DNA of 64,000 bases, from assembly GCA_020634575.1 (NCBI GenBank), contig JACKBM010000034.1:1-64000 (forward strand), read 5' to 3'. The DNA comes from Ardenticatenales bacterium. Lineage in GTDB: Bacteria; Chloroflexota; Anaerolineae; Promineifilales; Promineifilaceae. Under the pieces are notes generated by a model. It saw only the letters and a program-made list of their open reading frames with translations. It was not told the DNA's origin and ran no database searches. Within the stretch, counting starts at the first letter, position 1; each line of letters opens with the position of its first letter. The position numbers and the translations under genes are program-made. Of this stretch, positions 26,043 through 34,262 are shown in pieces.

Positions 26043-27491
26043 CTATAACTGGCTGAGTTCGTACGGGTTTTGCGTAAAAAAGAGGGCGACCATCTGGCTG
26101 ATCTGCTCGCGTGACATCGGTTGGCCAGTCGCCTGGGTCTGCGTCATGAAGAAATGGGCCAGCACATCGGAGCCGGGCGTAATGTCCCAACTGGTCGCTG
26201 CCACAGGTTCGGGTTGGGCCTGAATCTCGGCCAGCAGATGGGTGAAGGTAAAAAGAATTTCGACGATTTGGGGCTGGCGCTGGCCGTTTACAGCCAGCTG
26301 GAGCGCCGCCTGAAGCTGGCTGAGGGCCGCCGCAAAATGGCCCCGGACGCGTGCCGTCTCCGCTAATCCCATCATGGCCGTTGTCAGTTCAACCGTCAGC
26401 TCATGGTGGCGGCAATAGCGAATCGCCCTTTCATACGCCTTTTCCGCCGGCAAAAGCTCGCCCTGCTGGCGCACGAGACGCCCCAGGCGATTGAGCACCC
26501 GGGCCGCCCGTCGGTGGTCACCCAGCTGGCTGCGCAGGGCAAAACTGTCCTCCAGAAACCGGACGGCCACAGCAGAGTCGCCTTTCGCCTGCCACAGGCG
26601 CGCCAACGCGCTGAGGGCAAAAGACATGCCCCAGCGATCACCTACCATCCGGCTCAAGGCCAGACTTTTCTGCAATAACGTTTCGGCAACGTCGCTATCG
26701 CCCTGGCGCAGAAAAACATTGCCGGTCACCGACAAAGCCATGGCGGCCGTCGGCCAGTCGCCCAACGCTTCTGCCCGGGCCAGACTGAGTCGGGCGGCCT
26801 CTCCGGCCAGCTCCTCGTCGCCCAGGGCCGCGGCCACAATTGCCAGGCGGACTCGCGCCCGGGCTGCATAAGGGCTGTCGGCTGGAAACTGCGAAGTGAC
26901 TCGCGCCAGCAGCTGATACGCCGCTGCCAGCTCACCCAACTGGTAGCAGAACCAGCCTTTCCACTCCAGCAGTTGCGCTTCTACGGCTGCGGATAGCCCG
27001 GGCAACCTGGCCAAGACGTCGCGCAGCGCCTGCCGGCCGGCGTCAAGCTCCCCGGCCATATCGCAGTAATGTCCCAAACCCTCGACCAGACAGGTAAGCG
27101 CCGCCTCATTCTGGCTCGCAACGGCCCATTGCCAGGCCCGGGCCAGATTGGCCCGCTCGCCTTTCAGCTGGCTGAGCGCTTCAAGCTGCTGACCACTCCT
27201 CAGCGCCGGCAGATGGCGTTCCAGGAAAACCACGTAATGGGCCACAAAACGCGCTTGGCCACCATCTGTAGCCGTCGCCACAGCCGGCAGCCGCCGTAAA
27301 AAGCAGCGCCATAGCCGGTTTAGCCGGTAGGCACCGCCCTTCTCCCGGCGCAAGATCCCCGCAGCGGTCAGGCTATCCAGCTCGGGCAGTTCAACGGCAG
27401 CCACTGCCCGCGCCCCTTGCCGGCTGATGGGTCCGGGAAAAAGACTCAGGAGCTGGATGGTGCGCTGATATTCCGGGGTGAGCTGTCCCAA
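26043..27491 (-). CDS. SARP-type regulator, C-terminal TPR half (frameshifted from 27446-29017)
   Basis: Continuation of the gene starting at 29017. Its first residues (GQLTPEYQRTIQLLSLFPGP) carry on directly from the FTDHW at the end of the first half if one G is added to the GGG at about 27487-27490. Residues 5-80 resemble the winged-helix part of STAND ATPases; the rest is a long TPR-like superhelix of about 34-residue repeats (LGDWPTAAMALSVTGNVFLR, DRWGMSFALSALARLWQAKG, DHRRAARVLNRLGRLVRQQG). Such regions sense protein or small-molecule signals in AfsR/MalT-like regulators. Read as one gene, the protein is about 990 residues. Confidence 0.8.
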   Translation of the reverse strand: MGQLTPEYQRTIQLLSLFPGPISRQGARAVAAVELPELDSLTAAGILRREKGGAYRLNRLWRCFLRRLPAVATATDGGQARFVAHYVVFLERHLPALRSGQQLEALSQLKGERANLARAWQWAVASQNEAALTCLVEGLGHYCDMAGELDAGRQALRDVLARLPGLSAAVEAQLLEWKGWFCYQLGELAAAYQLLARVTSQFPADSPYAARARVRLAIVAAALGDEELAGEAARLSLARAEALGDWPTAAMALSVTGNVFLRQGDSDVAETLLQKSLALSRMVGDRWGMSFALSALARLWQAKGDSAVAVRFLEDSFALRSQLGDHRRAARVLNRLGRLVRQQGELLPAEKAYERAIRYCRHHELTVELTTAMMGLAETARVRGHFAAALSQLQAALQLAVNGQRQPQIVEILFTFTHLLAEIQAQPEPVAATSWDITPGSDVLAHFFMTQTQATGQPMSREQISQMVALFFTQNPYELSQL

Positions 27492-29017
27492 TGGTCAGTA
27501 AAGCAACGCAGCAAAGGTCCCGCTTCTGAGCTGGACGCGCCCAGCAAGAAAGGATCAGACTTAACTTCCAGCAGCAGCTCCGGGATGGACAATAATCGAT
27601 GCCACTGTGCCGCCAGTTTGATAGCCAGCGGATAACCCTCCAGCAACGTACAGAGCTGCCAGACTTGCTCAAGCTCACCGGCCGGAACCGGCCGGACCAT
27701 CGGCTGGTCGGCAAAATGCCAGAACAGGGCCGCCGCCGCCGATTTTTGCGCTGACTCGCCAAGTGCCAGGGGCTCGACCAGCCAGGTTCGGGCGTCCGGT
27801 AGATCCAGACGACGTCGGCCGGTGATCAAGAGCTGGCCGCACCGGGCACCCAGCAACTGGGCAGCCTTCTGCAGCGCCTGCTCATGAAGGTTATCGGCAG
27901 CGTCGAGCAACACCAGGGCGCCCGGCGGCACAGCCTCAAGATCAGCGGCCATACCATCAGATAGCTTTTTCACCTGCTCAGTGTCGAGCTGGCAGACCGG
28001 CCGGTGATCAGCCTGAGCCACTTGCCCGAGCAGGGCCCTGGCCAGGGCGGTTTTGCCCACGCCGGGCGGACCATGCAGAACCAGTGGCCGGCCGTTGCTC
28101 CCGCGCAACCATTCAGCCAACGCCTGCAGCTCCTCTGCGCGCCCCACCAGCGGGGTCACTGGCGCTAATGGCTGTGGTACTGCTGGGGCAATTATTGGCA
28201 ATGCCACTTGTGGGGCTGAGGGCAGCGTGGACTGTAATGTCCCGGCCTGTAACTGCTGGATGAGCGCCACCGTCTCCGCCGTCGGGTCGCTGCCTAATTC
28301 CTGGCGCAACTCAGCCACAAAGGCGCGGGCCTGGGCCAGGGCGGCGCCGAGCTGGCCGTCATACGCCAGCCAGCGGATCAGCTGTTGCTGGCCCGTTTCG
28401 TAAAATGGGTCCAGGACAGTCTGGCGACGGGCATATTGAATGGCCAGATCAAATTGTGCCTGGCGGCCATACCAGCTGCTTAGCTGATCCAGGCAGCCCA
28501 GTGCCTGTCGCCGTAACCAGCTGCGCTGCATTTCGACCCATTCAGCGAAGAGATCGGAATCATCGACATAGAGATCGGTTAGAAAATCACCCTGGTAATG
28601 TTGGGCGGCCGTAGCCAGCATGGTTATGCAAACGGGACAGCTGGCCTGGGACCGGCCGGTATGCTGCCCACAGCCTTGCAGACCATCCAGAAAACGCTCG
28701 ACATCCAGCTCCACGGGACCGGCCGGTGCCCAGACCACAGTCTGCCGGCTCACTTGCAGAAATTGAGCGGAATCATCAGCATCGTCCAGGGTACGCCGTA
28801 AGCGGAAGAGGGTTTGGCGCAGGTTATTGCGGGCGGCGCGCTCGGACACATCCGGCCAGAGTAAACCGGCCAGGCGGCTGCGCTCGTGGACGCGCGGCTC
28901 CATCACCAGGTAGGCCAGCAACGCCTGTACCTTACTGGTGGCATAGCTCAGGGGTTCACCGCCATCAAGCGCTGCCTGATAACTGCCCAGCAAATTGATG
29001 CGCAAAAATCGACCCAT
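27446..29017 (-). CDS. SARP (BTAD) transcriptional regulator with NTPase domain, N-terminal half
   Basis: 523 residues in this frame. Winged-helix DNA-binding domain at about residues 5-95 (INLLGSYQAALDGG ... RNNLRQTLFRLRRTLDD), bacterial transcriptional activator domain at about 100-245, then an AAA/STAND NTPase beginning PLVGRAEELQALAEWL with Walker A HGPPGVGKTALA near residue 315 and a Walker-B-like GALVLLDAADNL. This is an AfsR/SARP-AAA-TPR activator split by a frameshift near 27487. It is divergent from the eCIS operon and separated by 322 bases, so it is the best candidate for its pathway-specific regulator. The terminal residues after FTDHW are out of frame and not real. Confidence 0.85.
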   Translation of the reverse strand: MGRFLRINLLGSYQAALDGGEPLSYATSKVQALLAYLVMEPRVHERSRLAGLLWPDVSERAARNNLRQTLFRLRRTLDDADDSAQFLQVSRQTVVWAPAGPVELDVERFLDGLQGCGQHTGRSQASCPVCITMLATAAQHYQGDFLTDLYVDDSDLFAEWVEMQRSWLRRQALGCLDQLSSWYGRQAQFDLAIQYARRQTVLDPFYETGQQQLIRWLAYDGQLGAALAQARAFVAELRQELGSDPTAETVALIQQLQAGTLQSTLPSAPQVALPIIAPAVPQPLAPVTPLVGRAEELQALAEWLRGSNGRPLVLHGPPGVGKTALARALLGQVAQADHRPVCQLDTEQVKKLSDGMAADLEAVPPGALVLLDAADNLHEQALQKAAQLLGARCGQLLITGRRRLDLPDARTWLVEPLALGESAQKSAAAALFWHFADQPMVRPVPAGELEQVWQLCTLLEGYPLAIKLAAQWHRLLSIPELLLEVKSDPFLLGASSSEAGPLLRCFTDHWDSSPRNISAPSSS

Positions 29018-29339
29018 TCAGGACCTCTGGCTGACTGCCGACTGGTGCAGACAACCGTCAGGGCAATAACGAGCGGTTATTACCAGATTTAGTGGCTTGT
29101 TTTGGGGTGATTTGGCGGGAAACGAGTTAACAATACAGTGCCAAGAACACCATAGGTGGAATGTGGCCAACTATGTAGTGCCCCCCGGCTCCACATTTCA
29201 GGCTCCTCCCTAAATTAGCGGAAAGCCTGACTAAGGTCATGGGTACCATAGTCCCAGGACCCCCCTGTCACTCAGGAGATGAAACGGAAAGCGGCGATCC
29301 TGTAACGGTACTGAATTCCTACATAACGGTGCTGTAACA
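29018..29339. promoter_or_regulatory. Divergent promoter region between SARP regulator and eCIS operon
   Basis: 322 bases without a gene. It is less GC-rich than its surroundings and must contain the promoters for the regulator and for the eCIS operon. Two direct repeats, TAACGGTACTG (29303-29313) and TAACGGTGCTG (29324-29334), 21 bases apart, lie just before the first eCIS gene. SARP proteins typically bind direct repeats spaced by about one or two helical turns. No tRNA or strong hairpin seen. Confidence 0.5.
29303..29334 (+). promoter_or_regulatory. Direct repeat, candidate SARP binding site
   Basis: TAACGGT(A/G)CTG occurs twice with a 21-base period immediately upstream of the first eCIS gene (GTG 29340). 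Spacing near two turns puts both copies on one DNA face, as expected for a SARP activator next to a core promoter. Binding is inferred; no biochemical evidence is available from sequence. Confidence 0.4.
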
Positions 29340-30194
29340 GTGGCGGCCGACAATGCCGCTATGCCTGCAAAACAGCCACCGGAAAACAAACGCCTCTTGC
29401 CCTCATCTCAGAAAGGCGAGGGCGCAGAAAGCTCAACGCAGAGCGATGCGCCGGCCCACACCGAAGGGGGCCTCTCGCAGCTGCAGCGGACCGCCGGCAA
29501 TGCGGCGGTGCAGCGCATGCTGGCCCAGCGCCAGGGCAACCAGGCCCCGGCCGTCGACGAAGAAACGGCCGGCCGCATTCAGCGCAAACTCGGCGGTGGC
29601 CAGGCCATCGACGGCGCCATCGCTGCCAAAGCGGGCGACATTGTCGGCGATGATTACAGCGAGGTTCGGGTCCATAACGATGGCGAGGCCGACCAGCTCA
29701 GCCGCCAGCTCGGCGCCAAAGCGTTCACCACGGGCAACGACATCTTCTTCCAAAAAGATGCCTACGATCCACACAGCAATGACGGGCAGAAACTCCTGAC
29801 CCACGAGCTCACCCACGTTACCCAGCAAGGCGGCCAGACGCCGGGCGTGCAGGCCAAACTCGAGGTCAACGAACCGGACGATCCCTTTGAGAAGCAGGCT
29901 GATCAGATGGCCAACCAGCTGGACACCAACACTGCCGCCGCCCCAGCCGTCCAGCGCGAGGCATTGCCGGAAGAAGAGATGCAGCTCAAGCGAGCTGACC
30001 AGCTACAGCGCGAGGCGCTACCCGAAGAAGAAATGCAACTGAAGGCTGACCAGCAATTGCAGCGCGAGGCATTACCCGAAGAAGAGATGCAACTTAAAGC
30101 TGATCAGCAGCTACAGCGCCAGGAACTGCCAGAGGAAGAGCTACAGATGAAAGCAGACAAAAGCCAGCAAGGCCGGGGGCGTCGCCGGGGTTAG
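29340..30194 (+). CDS. eCIS-associated DUF4157 protein with C-terminal repeats
   Basis: 284 residues. Gly-Asn motif region LQRTAGNAAVQRMLAQR near residue 50; DUF4157 (eCIS core metallopeptidase-like domain) at about 85-162 with HELTH at 155-159, the HExxH zinc motif; then four 18-residue repeats of the form LQREALPEEEMQLKADQQ from residue 204 (exact 54-base period). No catalytic role is proven; DUF4157 proteins are a hallmark of eCIS loci and many are thought to be cargo or cargo-linked. The start may be GTG 29340 or ATG 29361; neither has a good ribosome-binding site. First gene of the eCIS operon. Confidence 0.82.
   Translation: MAADNAAMPAKQPPENKRLLPSSQKGEGAESSTQSDAPAHTEGGLSQLQRTAGNAAVQRMLAQRQGNQAPAVDEETAGRIQRKLGGGQAIDGAIAAKAGDIVGDDYSEVRVHNDGEADQLSRQLGAKAFTTGNDIFFQKDAYDPHSNDGQKLLTHELTHVTQQGGQTPGVQAKLEVNEPDDPFEKQADQMANQLDTNTAAAPAVQREALPEEEMQLKRADQLQREALPEEEMQLKADQQLQREALPEEEMQLKADQQLQRQELPEEELQMKADKSQQGRGRRRG
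29949..30164 (+). repeat. Four tandem 54-base coding repeats
   Basis: Units start at 29949, 30003, 30057 and 30111 and encode LQREALPEEEMQLKADQQ with small changes (third and fourth copies drift; the last reads LQRQELPEEELQMKADKS). The repeats are in frame and contiguous, so unit number could vary by slippage. Repeats of PEEEE-LQMK-QR type are seen in eCIS DUF4157 proteins. Confidence 0.9.
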
Positions 30195-30199
30195 CCAGG

Positions 30200-31048
30200 A
30201 TGTTTGACGAACTCGAAGAAGCGCTGCGCCAGCTACTCATCCAGGAAATCCCCATCACCGATGGGGAAATTGAGATCGCTTTTGACCAACCCAAGCGGGA
30301 GTGGAGCGCCCGGCTGAGCCGGCCGACCATCAACCTGTTTCTCTATGACGTGCGCGAAAATGTGATGTTACGCAACTATGGCTTCCCCGTCTCGGATAAC
30401 GAAGGCGGCGAAGCCAATACCGTGTTGCGCAAGCGCACGCCGCTGCGTATGGATTGCAACTTTATGGTCACCACCTGGGCGACCGAACCGGCCGATGAGC
30501 ACCGCCTCCTGGCCGACACCATGCTCGCCCTGGCCCGCTACCCCACCCTGCCCGAACGGCTGCTCGAGGGTCGCCTGGCTGAGCAGCCCTACGAACTGCG
30601 CACCCTTCTGGGCGCCCACGACCGGCTCACCAACGTCGCCGAGATCTGGAGCTCGCTGGACAACGAAATCCGGCCCAGCGTCTCCTACCAGGTGGTGGTG
30701 ACGATGGATCCGTGGCGGCCCGTGGTCGAGCCGACGGTCCGCGAGATGCAGCTACGCACCAATGGGATGGCGCCTGACGCCGATGGAAATAGTACGAATG
30801 CCGAAACGGGCTACACCATTGCCGGCACGCTGCGCGACAGCCGGCGCGATGGTGCGCCGGTGGCCGGAGCACGGGTGGCGATTATTGGCACCGGCCGGTA
30901 TCTCATCACCGGCGAAACCGGCCGCTTTACCTTCCGGCTCAGCAAACCCGGCAGCTTTCGGCTGACCGCCCAACACCCGGACGGTACCAGCACGGAGCGC
31001 CGCTTGTCATTGCCAAATCCGGCCGGTGAATTTGATTTAGTTCTCTAG
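30200..31048 (+). CDS. eCIS Pvc16-like protein (DUF4255) with carboxypeptidase-regulatory-like domain
   Basis: 282 residues. Residues 1-180 match the Pvc16 N-terminal / DUF4255 layout (LEEALRQLLIQEIP ... SRPTINLFLYDVRENVMLRN ... LLGAHDRLTNVAEIWSSL), which caps the tube-sheath distal end in contractile injection systems. Residues about 200-282 form a carboxypeptidase-regulatory-like beta sandwich (YTIAGTLRDSRRDGAPVAGA ... GETGRFTFRLSKPGSF). Immediately downstream of the DUF4157 gene (6-base gap). In Photorhabdus PVC and Serratia Afp this gene lies last; here it is at the front. Confidence 0.85.
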   Translation: MFDELEEALRQLLIQEIPITDGEIEIAFDQPKREWSARLSRPTINLFLYDVRENVMLRNYGFPVSDNEGGEANTVLRKRTPLRMDCNFMVTTWATEPADEHRLLADTMLALARYPTLPERLLEGRLAEQPYELRTLLGAHDRLTNVAEIWSSLDNEIRPSVSYQVVVTMDPWRPVVEPTVREMQLRTNGMAPDADGNSTNAETGYTIAGTLRDSRRDGAPVAGARVAIIGTGRYLITGETGRFTFRLSKPGSFRLTAQHPDGTSTERRLSLPNPAGEFDLVL

Positions 31049-31119
31049 GGAGCACCCCGCATAAAGGCGGCTGCGACCTCTATCTCATACCAGGTTCATA
31101 GCCTAAACAGGAGTGAAAC

Positions 31120-32658
31120 ATGGCTACTTACCAAGCGCCCGGCGTTTACGTCGAGCAAATCGATCAGGTGATTCGACCTATCGAAGGGGTGGGCACTTCG
31201 ATGGCCGCCTTTATCGGGGTCACCGCAGAGGCCAGCCGCAAACGGGTGGATACCGCTACCGGTGATCGCGTCGTGGTCGAATCACGTCTCAACAAGCTGA
31301 CGCTGGTGACAAACTGGACTCAGTTCACCGCCATCTACGGCGAATTTAGTGAAGGCGCCTATCTACCCGATGCCGTCTATAACTATTTTGCCAATGGCGG
31401 CGGCCCCTGCTACGTCCTCAGCATCCGCGCCCTCACGGAAATCGACGCCGGCAAGGCCGAAGCCGCCGCCGCCAGCGTCCCCGGCGAGAAAGGTGACGCG
31501 TTCACCATCACCGCCAAGATCCCGGGTCCGGTTGGCAACAACCTGGCCGTCATCGTCTCCCATGACGACGACAAGAGCTTCACGGTCAAAGTGGGCGACC
31601 AGTCCGTCAGCGGCCTGACAATGAAAAAGAGCGGCGGCAGCCATGTGGGCGATGCCCAGTTTGATGCCATCGCCATCGGCAACGTCGGCGCGGCTACGGA
31701 AATGCCGGCGGCCGGCTCCTACATCCTCAGCGGCGGTGGTGTCACCCCGTTGAGCGCGGCTGATTACGTCGGTAGCGCCGCCAAACGGACCGGCCTCGGC
31801 GCCCTTGAGGTGCAGGACGACATCCGCCTGGTTGTCTGCCCGGACCTGATGGCCGGCTTCGATGGCTCGGATGCGGCCAAAACCCGCATCAAGACAGTTC
31901 AGGAAGCGATCATCACCCATTGTGAACAATCCCGCTACCGTTTTGCCATCCTGGACACCCCGCCCGGTATGACCCCGGACGAGGCCCGCGAATGGCGCAC
32001 CTATCTCAACTTTGACAGCTCCTACGCCGCCCTCTACTACCCGTGGCTGGAAGTCGCCGACCTCGCCCAGGGTGGCACCAAGCTGGTCCCGCCCTCGGGC
32101 CATCTTGCCGGCGCCTACAACAGCGTCGACGCGGAGCGCGGCGTCCACAAAGCGCCGGCCAACGTCGCCCTGCGCGGCGTTCTGGGCGTGGAAATGGAGA
32201 TCAGCCGCACCGAGCAGGGGACGTTGAACCCGCTGGGTGTGAACTGCATCCGCCCCTTCGCCAACCGCGGCGTTGTGGTCTGGGGCGCCCGGACATTGAG
32301 CAGCGATGGCGCCTGGCGCTACGTCAATGTGCGCCGCCTCTTCATCTACGTCGCCGCCTCGCTTGACGCCGGCCTGCAATGGGCCGTCTTTGAACCGAAC
32401 AACGAAAACCTCTGGGCCCGCATCCGCCGCGACGTCAACAGCTTCCTCCTGACGGTCTGGGGCAATGGGGCGCTCTTCGGCAACACGTCGACGCAGGCGT
32501 TCTATGTCAAATGTGACGAAGAATTGAATCCAGCCGCCCTCCGTGACCAGGGTCAGCTCATCATCGAGGTGGGCATCGCCCCGGTCAAGCCGGCCGAATT
32601 CGTCATCTTCCGCCTGAGCCAGTGGGCCGGCGCGGACAGCAGCGAAGCACAAGCTTAA
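31120..32658 (+). CDS. eCIS contractile sheath protein (Pvc2-like)
   Basis: 512 residues, phage tail sheath family. The N-terminus TYQAPGVYVEQIDQVIRPIEGV is the classic sheath opening; a large variable middle domain (about 110-220) and the conserved C-terminal sheath domain (GVHKAPANVALRGVLGVEME, VWGARTLSSDGAWRYVNVRR, LTVWGNGALFGNTSTQAFYV) follow. It forms the contracting outer tube. RBS CAGGAGTGAAAC precedes ATG 31120. Only one sheath gene is seen, whereas Afp/PVC have three. Confidence 0.95.
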   Translation: MATYQAPGVYVEQIDQVIRPIEGVGTSMAAFIGVTAEASRKRVDTATGDRVVVESRLNKLTLVTNWTQFTAIYGEFSEGAYLPDAVYNYFANGGGPCYVLSIRALTEIDAGKAEAAAASVPGEKGDAFTITAKIPGPVGNNLAVIVSHDDDKSFTVKVGDQSVSGLTMKKSGGSHVGDAQFDAIAIGNVGAATEMPAAGSYILSGGGVTPLSAADYVGSAAKRTGLGALEVQDDIRLVVCPDLMAGFDGSDAAKTRIKTVQEAIITHCEQSRYRFAILDTPPGMTPDEAREWRTYLNFDSSYAALYYPWLEVADLAQGGTKLVPPSGHLAGAYNSVDAERGVHKAPANVALRGVLGVEMEISRTEQGTLNPLGVNCIRPFANRGVVVWGARTLSSDGAWRYVNVRRLFIYVAASLDAGLQWAVFEPNNENLWARIRRDVNSFLLTVWGNGALFGNTSTQAFYVKCDEELNPAALRDQGQLIIEVGIAPVKPAEFVIFRLSQWAGADSSEAQA

Positions 32659-32675
32659 ACAAAGGGGAATGAATC

Positions 32676-33131
32676 ATGGCAATTGGAACTGATCAAGAAA
32701 CTGATCCGCTCGTCGCCTTTAACTTTGCCCTGGAGGTCCAGGGTGTCGTCACCGGCTACTTCACCGAAGTGTCCGGGCTGGGGTCCGAGACAGAGGTCAT
32801 CGACCACCTGGTCATGGGCGCCAACAACCAGCAGATCGTCAAGAAGGTGCCGGGCCGCCTCAAGTGGGAAAACATCGTCCTGAAGCGCGGCATCACCGAC
32901 CAGATGGACATCTGGACCTGGCGCAAGTCGGTCGTCGACGGCGGTGTGGACAGCAATCGTCACGATGGCTCGGTCGTCATGTACAACCAGAACGGCACCG
33001 AGGTCGCCCGCTGGAACTTCCTGAAAGCGTGGCCGGCCAAAGTCAGTGGTCCACAGCCCAAATCGGACAGCAACGAGATCGGCATCGAAGAGATGACGAT
33101 CGTCCATGAGTTTATCGAGCGGGTGAACTAA
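32676..33131 (+). CDS. eCIS inner tube protein 1 (gp19-like)
   Basis: 151 residues of the T4 gp19-type tail-tube family (Pvc1/Pvc5): FNFALEVQGVVTGYFTEVSG at the start and GRLKWENIVLKRGITDQMDIW in the middle. It assembles as hexameric rings into the rigid tube expelled on contraction. RBS AAAGGGGAATGAATC precedes the ATG. Directly after the sheath gene, the usual sheath-tube order. Confidence 0.93.
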   Translation: MAIGTDQETDPLVAFNFALEVQGVVTGYFTEVSGLGSETEVIDHLVMGANNQQIVKKVPGRLKWENIVLKRGITDQMDIWTWRKSVVDGGVDSNRHDGSVVMYNQNGTEVARWNFLKAWPAKVSGPQPKSDSNEIGIEEMTIVHEFIERVN

Positions 33132-33193
33132 CCGTTCAGCGAACGGGAGGCATGCCGCCAGCGCGGTGTGCCTCCTGTCCTCAGGAGCCAGCG

Positions 33194-33547
33194 ATGCACC
33201 AGGAGTATGAATTCCAACTCCCCTGCGGTTTCTACGACGAACTCGGTCAGCTACACCAGTTCGGGCGCATGCGCCTGGCCACGGCGCTGGATGAGATGGA
33301 GTCGCTGACCAACGCCCAGCAGCAAGGCAACCTGAACCTCCTGCCGGCGCTGTTGCTCAGCCGCGTCATCACCCAGTTGGGCCCGTTTGCGGGGGTCGAT
33401 GGCTACATGCTCCAACAGCTTTATGCCGCAGACGTCGCCTATCTGAGCGATTTGTATCTGCGGCTAAACAGCCCGGAGAATCTGCAACTGCAAACCACCT
33501 GCCCCCAATGCCAGGTCAGTTACCAGGTCGAGGTGATCAGCCGATGA
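33194..33547 (+). CDS. eCIS small protein, tail-assembly/chaperone position
   Basis: 117 residues. Opens with YEFQLPCGFYDELGQLHQFG and ends TTCPQCQVSYQVEVISR, a CxxC pair that may bind zinc. The position after the first tube gene matches the small tail-assembly proteins of other eCIS loci. Start 33194 follows CAGGAGCCAGCG; a longer open frame from 33152 has no support. It overlaps the next gene by 4 bases (ATGA). Function inferred from position. Confidence 0.65.
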   Translation: MHQEYEFQLPCGFYDELGQLHQFGRMRLATALDEMESLTNAQQQGNLNLLPALLLSRVITQLGPFAGVDGYMLQQLYAADVAYLSDLYLRLNSPENLQLQTTCPQCQVSYQVEVISR

Positions 33548-33735
33548 GCACATGGCAGACACGCTCGTATGACGACCAGAGCTGGCGGCTGATCCATGAG
33601 GTCGACAACCAGCTGGTGGCGGCGGTGACCGCCCAGGTCTTGCGCTGGCTGCGGGCTGAACTGGAGCTGGAGCGGGAACGGCAGCCGCGAGCGGGTGAAC
33701 CGGCCGGTCGGCCCACCCCAATCAGGCAGCGCTGA
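33544..33735 (+). CDS. eCIS small helical protein
   Basis: 63 residues, mostly one amphipathic helix: NQLVAAVTAQVLRWLRAELELERERQPR. The LRAELELERER segment resembles the C-terminus of the giant xQR-repeat protein encoded at 34259 (LQRQFELERERR). The start overlaps the previous stop as ATGA. Such tiny genes between tube and hub genes are usual in eCIS loci (Pvc6 position). Exact role unknown. Confidence 0.6.
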   Translation: MSTWQTRSYDDQSWRLIHEVDNQLVAAVTAQVLRWLRAELELERERQPRAGEPAGRPTPIRQR

Positions 33736-33749
33736 GGAATGCACCGGGC

Positions 33750-34262
33750 ATGAGTAATGAGCTTCCCCTGGCAGCCGGCACCGACCGGGAATCGCCACCG
33801 CGCTGGACTGAGGTCGGGCCCAATGCCCACATGCCCCAGCCGGCGTTTCGCTTCATCGTCCAAATCGACGGCCGTAATATCGGCGCCTTTCTGGATTGCA
33901 AGCTGCCGCCGCTCAAGTGGAAGACGCAGGAAATCAAGGAAGGCGGGCTCAACACCCACACCCATGAGCTGTTTGGGCCGCGCAAAAAGACCAAGTTGAT
34001 GCTGCAGCGTGGCGTGGGCATCACCGGCGACCTGCTCGACTGGTACGCCGCCGCCCTCAGCGGTCGGATGATACGCAAGACAGTCGCCATCATCCTGCTG
34101 GACAACCAGGGCAACCAGGTCGTCACCTGGACGATCGAAGGCGCCTTTCCCATCGACTGGAAAGGGCCCAAGCTGGAAACTAAATCAAAGGCCATCGCCA
34201 TCGAAACGCTCAGCCTGAGCTGTGGCCGGATTACCGTGACCAAAGGGGACCAATATCAATGA
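33750..34262 (+). CDS. eCIS inner tube protein 2 (gp19-like, baseplate-proximal)
   Basis: 170 residues with the gp19-type tube fold: FRFIVQIDGRNIGAFLDCKLPPLKWKTQEIKEGG, then KKTKLMLQRGVGITGDLLDWY and VTWTIEGAFPIDWKGPKLE. A second, diverged tube protein in eCIS usually forms the ring joining the tube to the hub. RBS TGAGGAATG lies upstream. Its stop overlaps the start of the giant protein gene at 34259. Confidence 0.88.
   Translation: MSNELPLAAGTDRESPPRWTEVGPNAHMPQPAFRFIVQIDGRNIGAFLDCKLPPLKWKTQEIKEGGLNTHTHELFGPRKKTKLMLQRGVGITGDLLDWYAAALSGRMIRKTVAIILLDNQGNQVVTWTIEGAFPIDWKGPKLETKSKAIAIETLSLSCGRITVTKGDQYQ

Noticed and set aside
29279..29305. Nine-codon leader peptide frame (ATG AAA CGG ... TAA) before the eCIS operon
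   Set aside because: The AGGAG abuts the ATG without spacing and no attenuator hairpin follows.
29949..30164. CRISPR array
   Set aside because: The 54-base repeats are contiguous, in frame and without unique spacers. No other CRISPR-like spacing or cas gene was seen in the window.
31363..32652. 429-codon open frame antisense to the sheath gene
   Set aside because: The sheath protein on the plus strand is unmistakable; long antisense frames are common in GC-rich genes and this one has no family motif or ribosome-binding site.
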